Positions 11,440 to 22,711 of a stretch of 64,000 nt of DNA are shown here, one piece after another (position 1 is the first letter of the stretch; every line of letters begins with the position of its first letter). The position numbers were made by a program, and so were the translations under genes. The notes beneath the pieces are model-generated. The model was not told where the DNA came from. It made no database searches and was given only the letters and a program-made list of their open reading frames with translations. The stretch is from Massospora cicadina (lineage: Eukaryota > Entomophthoromycota > Entomophthoromycetes > Entomophthorales > Entomophthoraceae), in assembly GCA_022478985.1 (NCBI GenBank), contig JAKSZP010008029.1, forward strand, positions 105,282 to 169,281. The letters run 5' to 3'.

Positions 11440-12140
11440 TTCACTCTAGGGACGCTGAATATCGCTGGACTCAAGGCCTCCCCATCCCAGGCTATGAAAC
11501 TGAGTTTTTTACAAAATAATTTACCCGTGGATATCCTGGCCATCCAGGAAACCCACTGTCCACAAGGTTCTGAGGATGCTTGGAAAACAATGCTCCTACC
11601 ATCCCTATCCTTTTGGTCAAAGCACTGTGGGGTGCTAATTCAGAAAAACAATTTTTTCAAATTTACATCTTCAGAAACATTCCTAAATGACTGAGTTCTC
11701 ATTGTCACCTTCTCATGGGCCAATGTTGCACACACAATCGTCAACATTTACACCCCAAACGGTGCACAAGAGCGTTGGGAATTTTTCTCATCGGTCAAAT
11801 CCCTCCCGCTACCCCCTATTCTTTCCTAATTGGTGACATGAACTGTTGGCTAACCTCACCAATGGACCGGTGGCCGCCCTCACCCCACACCCCACAGGGT
11901 CACGTAGAACTATGCGTTCTAAAAGCCACCCTTGGGTTAATGGATGCGCTGCCATGACATGCCCCACTGCTCGAAAACATGACGCGTCCCCACATCCACA
12001 ATGGCCAATTAAGGTCCATGACCCGCATTGACCTTATTCTAGCGCCGGCGAAATTCCAACCCCACATCTCCCACTTCAAAACAACAAAAATGGAATTCTC
12101 TGACCACCGACTGGTCTCAATAACATACCACTTACCCGTC
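11440..12140 (+). pseudogene. LINE-F ORF2: APE-type endonuclease domain
   Basis: TLNIAGLKASPS starts the domain. Catalytic-type motifs are present: IQETH (11542-11556), GDMN (11832-11843), RIDLILAP and SDH (12099-12107). This domain nicks the target DNA for target-primed reverse transcription. It is broken: TGA at about 11691 sits where LINE-3 has CGA (YGRVLV), and two frameshifts follow (about 11700 and 11950). The region 12150-12757 between endonuclease and RT is coding-like in shifting frames (YSPAWGQKWAE, ERQHKHQV). Confidence 0.75.
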
Positions 12141-12756
12141 ACAGTTGCAAAGGCCCCACATTAGTGCAAAATCCGCCCCCAGAGCTTGCGTCGCCAGGAT
12201 TTTCCACATGGGTGGAAGAGGCAACTTTGGCAAAATTGTTTGTTGCACCGTTTTGTGTGGACCCCATTTCCACATGGGCAACTTTCAAAAAAGACACCAT
12301 CTGCCACTATCGCCATCTCTCATCCAGATGCTCACGAGCCACATTGGCAGTTATATCGCGCGTGCTGGTGGAATTGGCCCACTTGGAGTCCAACATTCCA
12401 GCCTCAGGATATAGCCCTGCATGGGGCCAGAAGTGGGCGGAGGCAGCAGCCCACCTCAACGCACTTGAAAGGCAACACAAACATCAGGTTTGTGTCCAAT
12501 ACAGGGCCACACGCATCACTAAAGGCGACAAGTGCACCGCATACTTCTTCAAAAAATTTTTGCACCACGCCAGAGCGTGGCCTGCAAACAGGTGCGAAAA
12601 TCGGATAATTCTATTGTGGACACACCGGCCAAAGTGGCAATCAAAATGCAAAGATATTACTCCGAGTTATACTGAGCCAAACCAATTCAGCTGGCCGAAA
12701 TGGCGGAATTTCTTGACAGAGCTCATATCCGCACCATTTTCTGATACCTGGAAATA

Positions 12757-14178
12757 ATGAATTTAATTACTCCAAACGAATTATGGACTACCATTCGCGG
12801 TGCGCCAAACCAAAAATGCCCAGGCCCAGATGGCATTCCATATGAGTTCTACAAAAAATATTTTAAATACATATCCCCATTGCTGCTAGCCTCACTCAAC
12901 CAAAGCCTGTTGGAAATGCGCCTCCTACCAGGAGGACATGAGGCTTTTACAGTCACACTCTTCAAGAAAGGGGATAGGCTAGACTTAGCCAACTGGCGCC
13001 CCATTTCTCTAACAAACACAGACACCAAAATTGTAACAAAAATCATGGCTAACCGTTTAGGGACTGTAGCATCTGACACCATCTCTCCAGAACAATTTGG
13101 TTTCATCCCCAGAAGGTCAATTTGGGATAACGTGCACTCTGTGGCTAATGTGTGTCAGTCCACAGCCTCTGGGGCACTTGTATTCTTGGACCAACAAAAG
13201 GCCTATGATAGAGTAAACTGGGAATACCTTAGGGCCTGCCTCCAACAATTCCGCCTACCTCCCCGCTTCATTAACTGGGTGATGCTGCTCACGGAATCTG
13301 CAACAATGTCTGTGCGCGGCCCAGGTTTCCTAACGGAAGTAGTCCATCCTCAAAGGGGCCTGCGACAAGGGGACCCCCTGAGCCCACTCTTATACAACTT
13401 CAGCCTTGACCCACTACTGCGAAATGTGAATGCCCAACTCACTGGGGTCCATGTGCCAGGCCAAACCCCAGTCAAGATGATGGCATTTGCAGATGATTGC
13501 GTGGTGGGGGTGTCTAATAATAAAGATGCACGCGCGCTTGAAGCCCTCATCCAGGAATATTCCCGGGTAAGCAACGCGGCACTGAACGCCTCCAAAACCG
13601 AAATCATCCTCCTTGGTCGGTTTCAGAACTGCTGGGCCCCAGCAAGTAGTTCCCAGCCCAGCCCAGCTGCTCGCCCAAGTCCACGCCTTACTAACTCAAA
13701 ACACACCGCTCCACTGGTGCTCCCCTTCGTGCCGCGACCTACCTCAGGACTGGTACGCCATCTGGGCGTGTGGTTGGAGGCAGGAGGATACGCGTCAGCA
13801 GTAATGGAGGGCCATATACTGGACAACGTGACGAAGCGAATCGCCTCTCTCAGAGCCCACCCTACTACCCTCACTGGCAGGGTTGTTCTTGCCAACTCTA
13901 TGCTCCTATACAAAGTCTGGTTTGGAGCCCACGCCATCCCCTTCTCCCCAAGCTTCTTCAAATCCCTGTATGCTTTGCTACAAGGTTGGCTTTGGTTAGG
14001 CCGCCCTCCACCAGTACGGCTAGAGGTCATGTTTGGCCCTCATCATCATGGTGGCATGGGCCTACTTGACTTCAAAGCCCATGCCGCCAAGATCCTAGGC
14101 ACCTGGATTGCGGCCGTCACTGCTCCTACACTCCCATCCCAACACTGGTCCCGCGCAGCCCGCTCCAACTTCTCCTGA
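12757..14178 (+). CDS. LINE-F ORF2: reverse transcriptase domain, 473 codons open
   Basis: The longest intact coding stretch in the window. In order: CPGPDGIPYEFYKK, NWRPISLTNTDTKI, EQFGFIPRRSIWDN, motif A FLDQQKAYDR with Asp at 13189-13191, GLRQGDPLSPLLYNF, motif C AFADDC with both Asp at 13492-13497, then the thumb (NASKTEIILLG, RHLGVWLEAGG). All catalytic residues expected for a LINE RT are present. It is one part of ORF2, so the start given is only the first Met of the open frame. It ends in TGA at 14176 where LINE-2 has CGC, a change that cuts it from its own C-terminal region. Confidence 0.9.
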   Translation: MNLITPNELWTTIRGAPNQKCPGPDGIPYEFYKKYFKYISPLLLASLNQSLLEMRLLPGGHEAFTVTLFKKGDRLDLANWRPISLTNTDTKIVTKIMANRLGTVASDTISPEQFGFIPRRSIWDNVHSVANVCQSTASGALVFLDQQKAYDRVNWEYLRACLQQFRLPPRFINWVMLLTESATMSVRGPGFLTEVVHPQRGLRQGDPLSPLLYNFSLDPLLRNVNAQLTGVHVPGQTPVKMMAFADDCVVGVSNNKDARALEALIQEYSRVSNAALNASKTEIILLGRFQNCWAPASSSQPSPAARPSPRLTNSKHTAPLVLPFVPRPTSGLVRHLGVWLEAGGYASAVMEGHILDNVTKRIASLRAHPTTLTGRVVLANSMLLYKVWFGAHAIPFSPSFFKSLYALLQGWLWLGRPPPVRLEVMFGPHHHGGMGLLDFKAHAAKILGTWIAAVTAPTLPSQHWSRAARSNFS

Positions 14179-15011
14179 GCCTTGGGCCTCAACAATCCAT
14201 CAAACCCCCACTCCCTGATGAAATACCTCGCATCACACACATCAGCCACAGGTCCTCACGGGACCAAAACCCACTACAAACGAATCCTACTCTCCATGCG
14301 AAGCGCAGAGTGGAGAATTCGTATTAGTGGACATACAACCCGAAGAGGCCGCCCCTCTCCTCAGTTCACACAAGAGGTACAGGGGCTACCCATCCATGAT
14401 GGCGTGATCCCCATTCGACCCCAAGTCCTATCCAGGGTGGACTACCTGGACATGATGGACATCCCTTATTCCACTGAGACCCAAAAGACTATCTGGAAAT
14501 ACGCACACCATCCTCTGTTGCAGCCTCAAGTCCGCTCCCATGTGTGGCGCTGCCTGAGGCGGATGTATCGTACAGCTGAGCGCTCTAACGCTTTAAACTC
14601 ATCCTGTGTCGTGTGTGGCCAGTATGGAACGCTGTTCCACCGCCTGGAGAAGTGCCCCACCTCTAAAGTGATATGGCGCGAAGTTCAACGTCTGATGGGC
14701 CAGGATCAAACGCATCCCTTCAGTCTGTCAAGAGATATGTTTGCTCTATCAATGGCCTCCTCCTTCCACCCTCCCTCCGTGCTCTGGTGGTTGCAATCGC
14801 CATGTAGACCATCCACACGATTGTCTTAGATGCCATCGCAGGCTCCACCCCCACCCTCCCAGAAACTGTCCACAGATTCTGGTCTCATTTGGTGGACCAC
14901 TTTCAAGTGTGGATGTTTGGATATCTCCCACTGCATCGCCGACAGCTGGTCACCTCCTGGTTCCCAGTCTGGTTCATCAAATCAGACTTCTTCCTCCACA
15001 CGTGCTCAATA
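14179..15011 (+). pseudogene. LINE-F ORF2: C-terminal region with Cys/His finger
   Basis: Open from 14182 to 14829, continuing the RT frame family after the TGA. It contains RVDYLDMMDIPYS, WRCLRRMYRTAERSN and a CX2CX7HX4C finger CVVCGQYGTLFHRLEKC (14605-14655), typical of the ORF2 tail of LINEs, probably for nucleic-acid contact. A TAG at about 14796 replaces the Trp of MWTIHT; after it the frame resumes as TIVLDAIAGSTPTLPE and ends at the conserved FLHTCSIV near 15010. Confidence 0.75.
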
Positions 15012-15171
15012 GTGACTACAGCCCCTTCACACGTTCCCTCCCCCTTCCCATAAGTGGCGTTCCCGCTGGCAACAAGAGATAGCATCGCTTCTCTGGGGTG
15101 CCTCACCTGGTACTGAGTTTTGTCTCGTCTGAGTCATATTTGGAAGTGTCCGTCCCATGGTCGGCCTTCCA

Positions 15172-15213
15172 CACAATAAATTTTAAAATTTAAATTTAAA
15201 TTTAAATTTAAAT
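15172..15213 (+). repeat. LINE-F 3' tail of repeated TTTAAA units
   Basis: After an AATAAA (15175-15180) the element ends in a series of TTTAAA repeats rather than pure poly(A). LINE-2 ends the same way at 32500-32528. The right target duplication follows directly. Confidence 0.7.
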
Positions 15214-15239
15214 TTAATAGAGACAGAAATTCAGAGGAA

Positions 15240-15670
15240 TAGCGAACAAAATAAACAGAAGACTCTTTATTCTAGAATTCTTTAACCAATTGGGTAAATC
15301 TAGTAAGCAAGTAAGGTATAGTTAACTATAAAATTCGAACTTATTTGAGGTAAACTGACAGAGGATAGAAGTACTGAGGGCTCAAAGAGCAATATAAAGT
15401 AATAAACTCTAACAACCAAAAAATACCCGCATGAGAGGTCCAAAACAAACTAATTAAAATACACCAACCAGGAGGGAAAATGGATAACTGCTAATAAACC
15501 ATGGCGGAGGGGGAGGGGAGGGGGAGGGGAGGCGGTGTGGTACCTAAGCCTATGCCACATTTGGCTCTGACTTAAGCTGGCAGCAAAGGCGTGGGGGCAT
15601 CTGTGGTGTGGAGTGCAATACGGTCCAAGGGAGGGCTAATTGAGGAAATTTGGGCCACGCTGAGTGCCAT
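15240..15670 (-). mobile_element. Fragment of the C2H2/CCHC LINE family (3' end of ORF1 side)
   Basis: Matches 52900-53150 in the same orientation (ACTGCTAA...CCATGGC, GGCGTGGGGGCATC versus GGCGTTGGGGCATC). On the minus strand it would carry the end of ORF1 and a polyadenylation signal (TTTATT on plus at about 15267). It contains a G-rich run GGAGGGGGAGGGGAGGGGG at about 15506-15530. Left neighbour is the LINE-F target duplication. Confidence 0.55.
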
Positions 15671-16366
15671 AAAATAATTTGTGAGGAGTTGCTCATAATT
15701 CATTAAGATTTTTGGAAGAAAGGCCTTTTATGCGGCATTGTCAAAGGAAATAGGTTGATTTTGTCTGAACCCAGAATATATATAGTTAATCATAGTGAAT
15801 TTTACATTATCAGAGAGTTTTGATTACATAAGTTATCATAATTAATTGATGGGTAAGCCACTAGATGGTAATCACGAATTCCTGTTATTGGTTCTGTTAA
15901 TAATGCAACCAAAAATAACCTTTGGCATAATTTGAGGCCTATTTTTATAAAAGTTGATAACCTATAATGGTTCAGATGTTTAATAATTAGAATGCTTTTT
16001 TTGAAAACTTGATGATTGAACAGAGGAATGTGCGATTTATAATTCTATTATGGATCAATACAGATTGATTTAAAGGTTGAAGCATTAGCTAAAAAGGCAT
16101 GATTAATGTAAAGTCAGCTGATATCAATCGTTTGGATTTCCTAATCTTCCTCAAAAGTGATAGAATAATTTTCTAGCCAATTAGGAACGATTTAGAGGAC
16201 CCAATAGTGAATCAAGACAGCCAAGGGGCTCGTGCAAACTTCAAGGCATATGACTTGGCCAATAAAGAGATTCTCATCCTAGGAGGTTAGCTGCTAATTG
16301 TTTGAATCAGGCAATATAACCTAGATATTAAAGTATGGCACCTGTGCCATGAAATGGACTTAATAG
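15671..16366. other. AT-rich DNA, nothing recognised
   Basis: No frame with a domain, no RNA gene and no repeat shared with the rest of the window was seen between the LINE fragment and the Gypsy E LTR. Confidence 0.55.
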
Positions 16367-16727
16367 TGTTGAAGGATTAAAAATTTCGTTCTAATCCACT
16401 TAAATAATAAATCCATGTTCATGGAATATTCATTTTTCCTTATTTCAGTTAATTCCCCTAAAACATTCTAGGCACCAAAATATCTTAGAAACAGGTATAA
16501 ATACCTGCAGTTCTTATAAAAAAACTATCAGATTCAGAAAATTAATTTCCTGTTGTGTTTCTTATCTTCCAGCCTTAAGAAATATCTTTCTCTGGGCGTT
16601 TTAAGTCATAAACACCCAGGATGGCTGACAACGCCCGCCAAATTAATGATCCTGAAAATCCTGAGAGTTATGCTCCACCACCTGCCACCCATTGGGAAAT
16701 ACATCAGAATCCCCTAGTTCCCTGACA
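16367..16727 (+). repeat. Gypsy E 5' LTR
   Basis: Begins TGTTGAAGG, ends CCCTGACA. It matches the 3' LTR at 41463-41823 along its length, including ACATTCTAGGCACCAA, GGTATAAATACC and TTTTAAGTCATAAACACCC. An ATG at 16621 opens a short frame inside the LTR and is not the gag start. Confidence 0.85.
16494..16505 (+). promoter_or_regulatory. Palindromic TATA element in the Gypsy E LTR
   Basis: GGTATAAATACC is identical in the 3' LTR (41591-41602) at the same distance (~127 bp) from the LTR start, so it is probably the core promoter. Confidence 0.55.
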
Positions 16728-16730
16728 AAT

Positions 16731-16747
16731 TGGTGACCCTTCCAGGG
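16731..16747 (+). promoter_or_regulatory. Gypsy E primer-binding site
   Basis: TGGTGACCCTTCCAGGG lies 3 bp after the 5' LTR. TGG pairs with the CCA end of a tRNA; which tRNA cannot be decided here. Confidence 0.6.
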
Positions 16748-18222
16748 TACCTTCAAATGCTTTCCAGAGCCAGGCTACTACCCTGACGTTAAAGAAACTC
16801 TACACAAGGCAAGCCCTAAAGAAATTTGAAAATGATCCAATAGATGAATGGTTGGAAGCTTATAACTCCTATGGCGATGACTATGATATGAGTGACTGAC
16901 AATGACTCCGTGAGGTGCCCAGCCTTCTAACAGGTGTGGCAGGGAGATGGCATTAAAAAAACCTCCTATTTGACACTTGGGTTGAATGGCAGGAGCATGC
17001 CCATGCCAAGTTTCAGGTATCCACCACACAACTATGAGAGAAGTTCCAGTGCATGCGCCTGAAGGATTATGATAACTTCAACTAATGCCAGGATAAATTT
17101 AAAGACCTACTTGGACAATGGCACCAGTCTAGCAACTGACGCTGTGATGATATGGATCACAGTTACTGGAATGGTTTATTGATGGCTTAGAAGAACCATA
17201 TCTAAATGTTGTACTGGTTTCCCAACCTGCATGTGCTGACCATGCCATTGAAGTCTGCCGCCAATATGCTCACCTAACCAGCCTTCAACCTACAAAATCA
17301 AACATAAGAAGGCTGGAGCTAGAGGAGGAAGAACCTGAGGGTGAGGCTACCACAAAGTTCCAAAATATCATTCCACCCTCTGAGTTTACCAAACAGATAA
17401 ATGCCCTTTCAGAGCAAGTACAACAGCTCACTATGCTAGTACAAGATGACCCCCACGAAACAACCTTCACTGCCACAATTGTAATGAGCCTGGGAATCAT
17501 TTCAGACAGTGCTAAAACCCCTGCTGGCGGTGCAAAGTGGTTCATTTAGATTGAAGGTGTCCTGAAAAAGCAGTCAAAGAAATCATGATTCACCTCCAGC
17601 TTCTGGAAAGGAAAATTTCGCTCAGTCTAGACCCCATAAGAGCCTAATCTGGCACTAATGCCTTAAAGGGGAGCGCCAGTGGGACCCTATCTTCTGTATC
17701 CCTATTCTTATCCAACTCCACAAACAAATGAATACTATGGGATGAATACAATGCCTTACCAGAACCCCTATGTTGGGCCACCACCAAGAAAGCCTAGGCC
17801 CCCCTCCGAAATATTGAGTACTCATCACCAAAGCCTGGACCAGAACAAGCCTGACAACTCCTACTGGCAGAAATATAAGCTGCTGAAAAATGAAAGCAAG
17901 AAGAACTAGCCAGCCACAATATATATGACCCAACTAAAATAATGAGAATTGATGATATTTTAAACCCAGAACATAATGAACCCAATGAACTACATGGAGT
18001 ACCTATGGAAGAATATGATGAACCCAGAAGAAAACAAGATAATACCTCTCTCCAATAATCTGAATTTTCCAAGCAGGCTATGAAAAACTGCAGCCCCAAC
18101 ACTACCCAAGTAATACAGCAGCTGTCCCTACAGAAACCCATCAAGTAGTGAAGAAAACAACTGCCACAAGTTTTTGAGTACATAACATCCTATGGTACCA
18201 GTTCCTAACACAGCTTCACACC
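16740..18222 (+). pseudogene. Gypsy E gag with two zinc knuckles
   Basis: Gag core: LKKFENDPIDEWLEAY, LREVPSLLTGVAGRWH, FDTWVEWQEHAHAKF and FKDLLGQW, typical of the retrotransposon gag fold. A long open piece (17170-17550) includes CRQYAHLTSLQP and an acidic run ELEEEEPEGE. Two knuckles follow: CHNCNEPGNHFRQC (17471-17512) and CWRCKVVHLD-stop-RC (17522-17560). A Pro/Tyr-rich tail (17679-17909) follows. Many premature stops are TGA, TAG or TAA made by single transitions. The gene is cut at 18222 by Gypsy G; the protease continues at 32966. Confidence 0.75.
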
Positions 18223-18889
18223 TGTGCTGGATTAGGGCCAGCCTGACCTGAACATTGACCTCGTGAATATTTGTTCAAATTTTAGCATGAATTCAGAAAT
18301 CAGATTTAAAGAGTCAGACCAATCAGAAAACCACTAGAGTCAGAAATTGTAGGTAAGGATTTAGGGATTGAATAATGTGGACTGATCTGGTGTATCAAAT
18401 GACCGGTGTCTTGAATCCTCCAAATTTATGTAATTTGGGATATGAAACATTCACAATCAACAATTTGGATTCACTCAAAAGCCTAATCTAGGATTCAATA
18501 ATATAAACTATCACAAATTCTTTAAAATGAGGAAACGGCAACTGTAGATACAGTTTTGTTTTCTCAAAAAAATCACAATAATGATCTCAGATTGCTTGCT
18601 TAAAATCCAGTTTTATTTTAAAAGAATATTAGTCAGATTAACTGGAACAATGAACTCTACCAGTGAGCTGTGCCAGACATTGACCTCATTTGTAGTACTA
18701 TCTTGAGGCCAGACCTTGCTGATTGCCTGCAGCATCTCTGGAACCTTTGTCTGAGAATATGTCATGAATTCTGAAAATGGCGCATGGGTTCAGGGGTGGT
18801 TCTCAGCGGGATTAATAGTCATTGGTTGGTAACATGGCTGGTGCTTCCCAGCTCCTTCGTCACATATTGGCATGAACCCATGCATTACA
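18223..18889 (+). repeat. Gypsy G 5' LTR
   Basis: Aligns with 30696-30947 plus 32545-32965, including AAAGAGTCAGACCAAT, GGGATATGAAAC, AAAATGAGGAAACG and CACATATTGGCATGAACCCA. Being uninterrupted, it shows the pre-insertion sequence for LINE-2. Confidence 0.85.
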
Positions 18890-18924
18890 TAAAACAAAAC
18901 TCAATTACCTTTTTCTCCATCTTG

Positions 18925-19610
18925 TGGGGCCCCAGGAAGAAGAAGTGGTTACCAACGGAGAGGAATGGAACCAACATCTCTTGACTGTGGCTATGTTGGG
19001 ATTTTTGTTGCATTTTTGCTATGCGAAGTGGGATGATTATGGGTGGCAACAACTCAGAAAACCTTATTTTTTCAGGCGAAACCTAAATCACCCACCAGTC
19101 AGGTGGCATTATCCATGGAGGCGTTGGACAAACTTCACCAAGTCATTGCACAGATCTGCTTCGAGGCACAGTTGGCTCAGGTGACAGGTGGGGTATCCCC
19201 TCTCACCTCCAACTAGCCCATGTGGTGGATGCATTACCCCCAGAATTGGCAGAATGGTTACAGGAACTCTTTAAAAAACAGGAGAGTTTGCCAAATTCCA
19301 TGTAGGAGTGTGTGGAGTTGATTGACTGGGTGGCATGTCCGGATGAGGCAAAAGATGAGGCCTGGTCAGCACTATTAACAGTTAGCCAGGGCCATAGCTC
19401 TGTAGAGGAGTGTGCGCAGGTCTTTCGTCCACTGGCAAAGGCAGCTCAGGTTATAAATTCCTATTTTCACAAATGTTCAACCAGGGGTCGCAGGCAGATT
19501 TTCTGGCAGCCTTGGCAGCAGCAAAGGTCCAGGCTACGCTGGTGGAGGAAGTGGCCTTAGCGGTTCAAGTTATAAACAATTAGCACTGGCACAGGACTGG
19601 CGGGAAGAAT
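18925..19610 (+). pseudogene. Gypsy G gag
   Basis: The clearest frame is 19312-19560: ELIDWVACPDEAKDEAWSAL and VEECAQVFRPLAKAAQVI, the kind of gag sequence that precedes the pol of chromodomain Gypsy elements. The upstream frame (18924-19184) is read with shifts. No zinc knuckle is seen. It lies directly after the 5' LTR. Confidence 0.5.
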
Positions 19611-19639
19611 CAATTTCATGGGAAAGGGACTGTCCCCAA

Positions 19640-20340
19640 TAAGTGGACGTTCCTGTCAAGGGGGTGGCACCCAGCCCCAAGAAACGCGGGAAATATTCAA
19701 GGGTGAGGGCGCCAAGGGAATATGTCAAAATCTTCATCAGCCAATTTGCAAGTGAAAGAATCATTCAAAAATAAATCGCCTTCTTTGCTTTATTCTCATC
19801 TTTTTATCCCCATAGAGTTGCATATGGATGGAAGAATGGAAAGGGCAATGGCCCTGATAGATACTGGGGAAGAAGAGAATTATGTTGAACTTGCATTAAC
19901 AAAGCATTTAAAGCTGCGGTTGTGGTAAGGACCAGCGATGGTATTTGCTAATGCCTCACGGAGGGCGCCATCTTGGCGCGTATGCCCTTCAGTGAAGGTA
20001 CAGCAGGCCCCATTTGGGTTTTGGATGCAGTTTTGTGCGATTGAGAATTTGACCCACCCAGTAGTGTTTGGGATGCGGTGGTGAAATCAGTTCAGACCCT
20101 AGATTGATGTGACTTCTGGTACCATAACCTTGTACCCAGGGAGGGGTCCATCAATGAATTTGAGGCTGTTAGTGGGAAACCAGAAGTTAGATAAGCACCA
20201 GACCCTGGTGGCCATGCAGGAAGAGGTCTTATCCGCAGAATACTAAGATTTTGTGGGGTTCTTTGGTCTTAAAAGGGATTCTCCATTTTTCCCTTAGGGC
20301 CATTTGCATTCTCTTTCTGGTTTAAATTAGGTCATAACTT
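19640..20340 (+). pseudogene. Gypsy G aspartic protease region
   Basis: The frame 19722-19928 reads LHMDGRMERAMALIDTGEEENYVE; the DTG active-site triad is at 19859-19867 within ALIDTG, as in retroviral-type aspartic proteases. Downstream sequence up to the RT is decayed in several frames. Confidence 0.65.
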
Positions 20341-20349
20341 CCCCATGGA

Positions 20350-21090
20350 TGCCCAATTTATTCATTGATTGAACGAGCCAAAGCCACATTGGAGTACCAC
20401 GTAAATTCAATGTTGAGCAAAGGTTTGATCAAGCCATCAAAAAACTGTGATATCTTCATTGTTTCTAGTGCCCAAGGCAAGTGGAGAGTTATGGCCATTC
20501 ATGGACTACCAGAGGTCAAATGCAGTCATGGAGCTGGATCCTTACCCAATGCCAATAATATAAGATATCTTTTCGATGGTCACATGATGCAACTTTTTCA
20601 CCAAGCGTGATTTGGAAGGAGCATTAAATCAAATACCTTTGAGACTGGAGCACCAAAGATAAACTGCATTAAAGTGCCACCTTGGAATGTACCAATACCA
20701 AGTTAAGCCATTTGGGCTTTGCAATGCCCTGGCGGTATTTTAATGAATGATTGACCAGGTACTATGTCAGTTGATTGGCCAGGATTGTATCGCTTACATG
20801 GATGACATCCTGGTGTTTTTCACGTTCCAAGTAGGCTCATGTACGTGATGTGTGGGAGGTCCTGAAGGCATTGGCTGGTGCAGGATTATGGTTGAAGCCT
20901 TCAAAATGTGAGTTTAACCAGGAGCCGGTTAAGTTCTTAGGGAATGTGGTATTCATAAAAGGCCCAGGGGTATGCCCAGATAAGATCCAGGCGGTAAGCG
21001 CATGGAAGGCATTAACCAACCAGACAGGTGTAAGAAGTTTTCTGGGGATAGTAAATGTCCTCAGGCAGTTCATCAAGAATCTATAAAAGT
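20350..21090 (+). pseudogene. Gypsy G reverse transcriptase
   Basis: ERAKATLEYHVNSMLSKGLIKPS is the RT entry. FGLCNALAVF-like sequence precedes the catalytic box YMDD at 20795-20806 (CIAYMDDILVF). The connection KPSKCEFNQEPVKFLGNVV and AVSAWKALTNQTGVRSFLG follow in 20850-21086. The catalytic Asp pair is intact but frames change at least three times. Confidence 0.75.
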
Positions 21091-21095
21091 TAGCC

Positions 21096-21620
21096 TTGCC
21101 ATTTATTCAACTAACAAAAGATGTGCCATTCATATGGTGGAAAGAAGAGGAGCGGACATTCAACCTGCTGAAAGAGAAGCCCATTTTGGCACTGGTCCTT
21201 GCCCATCCAGATCCAAGAAAACCTTTTGTGGTTGGGACGGATGCCTCAAACTTCGCTGTAAGAGCAGTACTCTTACAGAAGGGGAGGAAGAGTTGGAGCA
21301 CCCAGTGCTTTATTTTAGCCGGAAAATGAATCCAGCAGAAACAAATTACCCAATATATGACAAGGAGCTACTGGCGGTGGTTGTGGCGCTGCAGGAGTGG
21401 CAGCACAGCTTGTTATATTACCGTCATCCTTTCGTAGTACATTCAGACCATTGGGCACTAGAGTATTACCAAGAGCACAGAAAAATGAATCAACGCCAAA
21501 CTCATTGGCACGTGGAGCTGACTCAGTATAATTTCTGAGTGGAATGCCTTCTGGAAGCTGTTAACACCATAGCAGATTGGTTAAACTGGGATGCGGGGCT
21601 AGAATATGAGAAGGCATAGT
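21096..21620 (+). pseudogene. Gypsy G RNase H
   Basis: WWKEEERTFNLLKEKPILALV and PFVVGTDASNFAVRAVLLQ give the first part; a shift near 21280 moves to ELEHPVLYFSRKMNPAE, YDKELLAVVVALQEW and VVHSDHWALEYY. D (TDAS), E (KELL) and D (SDHW) of the active site can be located. It degrades template RNA during replication. Confidence 0.75.
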
Positions 21621-21949
21621 TGAAAAAGTATAGAACAGTAACCATGTACTGGGAAGACCAATTTGCCATGATGGTGAGTGAGAAGAACGAACTAGAAGGG
21701 GATATCTGAAGGAAGCAAAGGAGGACATTATTAGGGCAGCGATTATGGACAGAAATGGCAGAGGGCAACAGCACAGCCATCATTATACATATGAAAAGAA
21801 AAATGGAACTATATACATGACTCACGAATATGGGTTCCAAACCCATCACTACAGTGAGAAGTGCTGCATGCATTGCATGACCACCCTTTGGGAGGAAATC
21901 TGGGGTTGCAAAGGTGATTGACTTGGTGTGATGTAAGTATTCATGGGCT

Positions 21950-22600
21950 GGACTATAAAAGGATATCAAAAATTATGTGGCGGAGTGTTTGGTTTGTACA
22001 CATTCAAAGCCCTTGCAAAATCAGTCCATGGGTAAGTTAGTCCCACTCCAGATTCTGAGTCAGCCTTGGGGGTCTGTAAGCATGGATTTCATTATAGGGC
22101 TACCTAAGATCCAGGAGAAGGATGCAATAATGGTTGTTGTCAATTGGTTAACAAATTATGCTGAGTTTTTCGCACGTACCTCAAGATTCTCAGCCAAAGA
22201 TACTGCAAGGGTTTTTGACGATGAGTATTTGCCCATAATGGCCTTCTGGTGGATTTTACTTCGATTATAATCCCCAATTCAAATCAAAATTTTGGTCGAG
22301 TCTGCTCAGTAATATGAAGATTCTTCCATGTAGGGCTTTTGCATATCATCCCCAATCTGATGGGCAGATAGAGATGGTAAAACAGATATTGGAGAAATAC
22401 CTCCGATGCCATATCTCAGACCAGCAGGATGATTGGGTTACCTGGATCAGACTTGCTCAGTTTGCCTACAATATATACCACCAATCATCAACAGAAACGA
22501 CGCCATTCTTGCTAGTCATGGATCCAATCCAGAGTTGGTTGGGGGATCAGATGGTGGAGTATGCCAGGGGTGAACGAAATTATCCTGAAGAATGACAGAG
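21950..22600 (+). pseudogene. Gypsy G integrase core
   Basis: AECLVCTHSK holds the Cys pair of the HHCC finger; SMDFIIGLPK holds the first catalytic Asp, DYNPQFKSKFW the second (frame shift), and YHPQSDGQIEMVKQ the Glu. The frame 22314-22595 runs openly through VTWIRLAQFAYN. One or two shifts separate the Asp residues. Confidence 0.75.
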
Positions 22601-22711
22601 ATCAGAAGAAAATTGTGAAACAACCTGGAGCACACCACAGCATGGCAAAAACATTATGCAGATCAACGAAGAGCACCAGACCCATCGTTTGCTCCAGGAG
22701 ATTGGGTATTT

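Larger units (their letters stand above)
9913..15213 (+). mobile_element. LINE-F: near full-length non-LTR retrotransposon
   Basis: Flanked by an 18-bp target duplication with one mismatch: TTAATAAAGACAGAAATT (9895-9912) and TTAATAGAGACAGAAATT (15214-15231). Order: 5' leader, ORF1 with RRM-like and CCHC parts, APE-type endonuclease, reverse transcriptase, C-terminal zinc finger, 3' end made of repeated TTTAAA units. Base composition is clearly more GC-rich than the flanks. Its leader (CTTTTCTTTTT) resembles the start of LINE-3, and its proteins match LINE-2 and LINE-3, so the three form one family. Element domains resemble the L1/Tad group; exact clade is not determined. Confidence 0.9.

Noticed and set aside
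16621..16724. Open frame starting at ATG 16621 as gag start
   Set aside because: It lies inside the Gypsy E LTR, ends at a stop near its end, and the matching 3' LTR copy is not conserved as protein.
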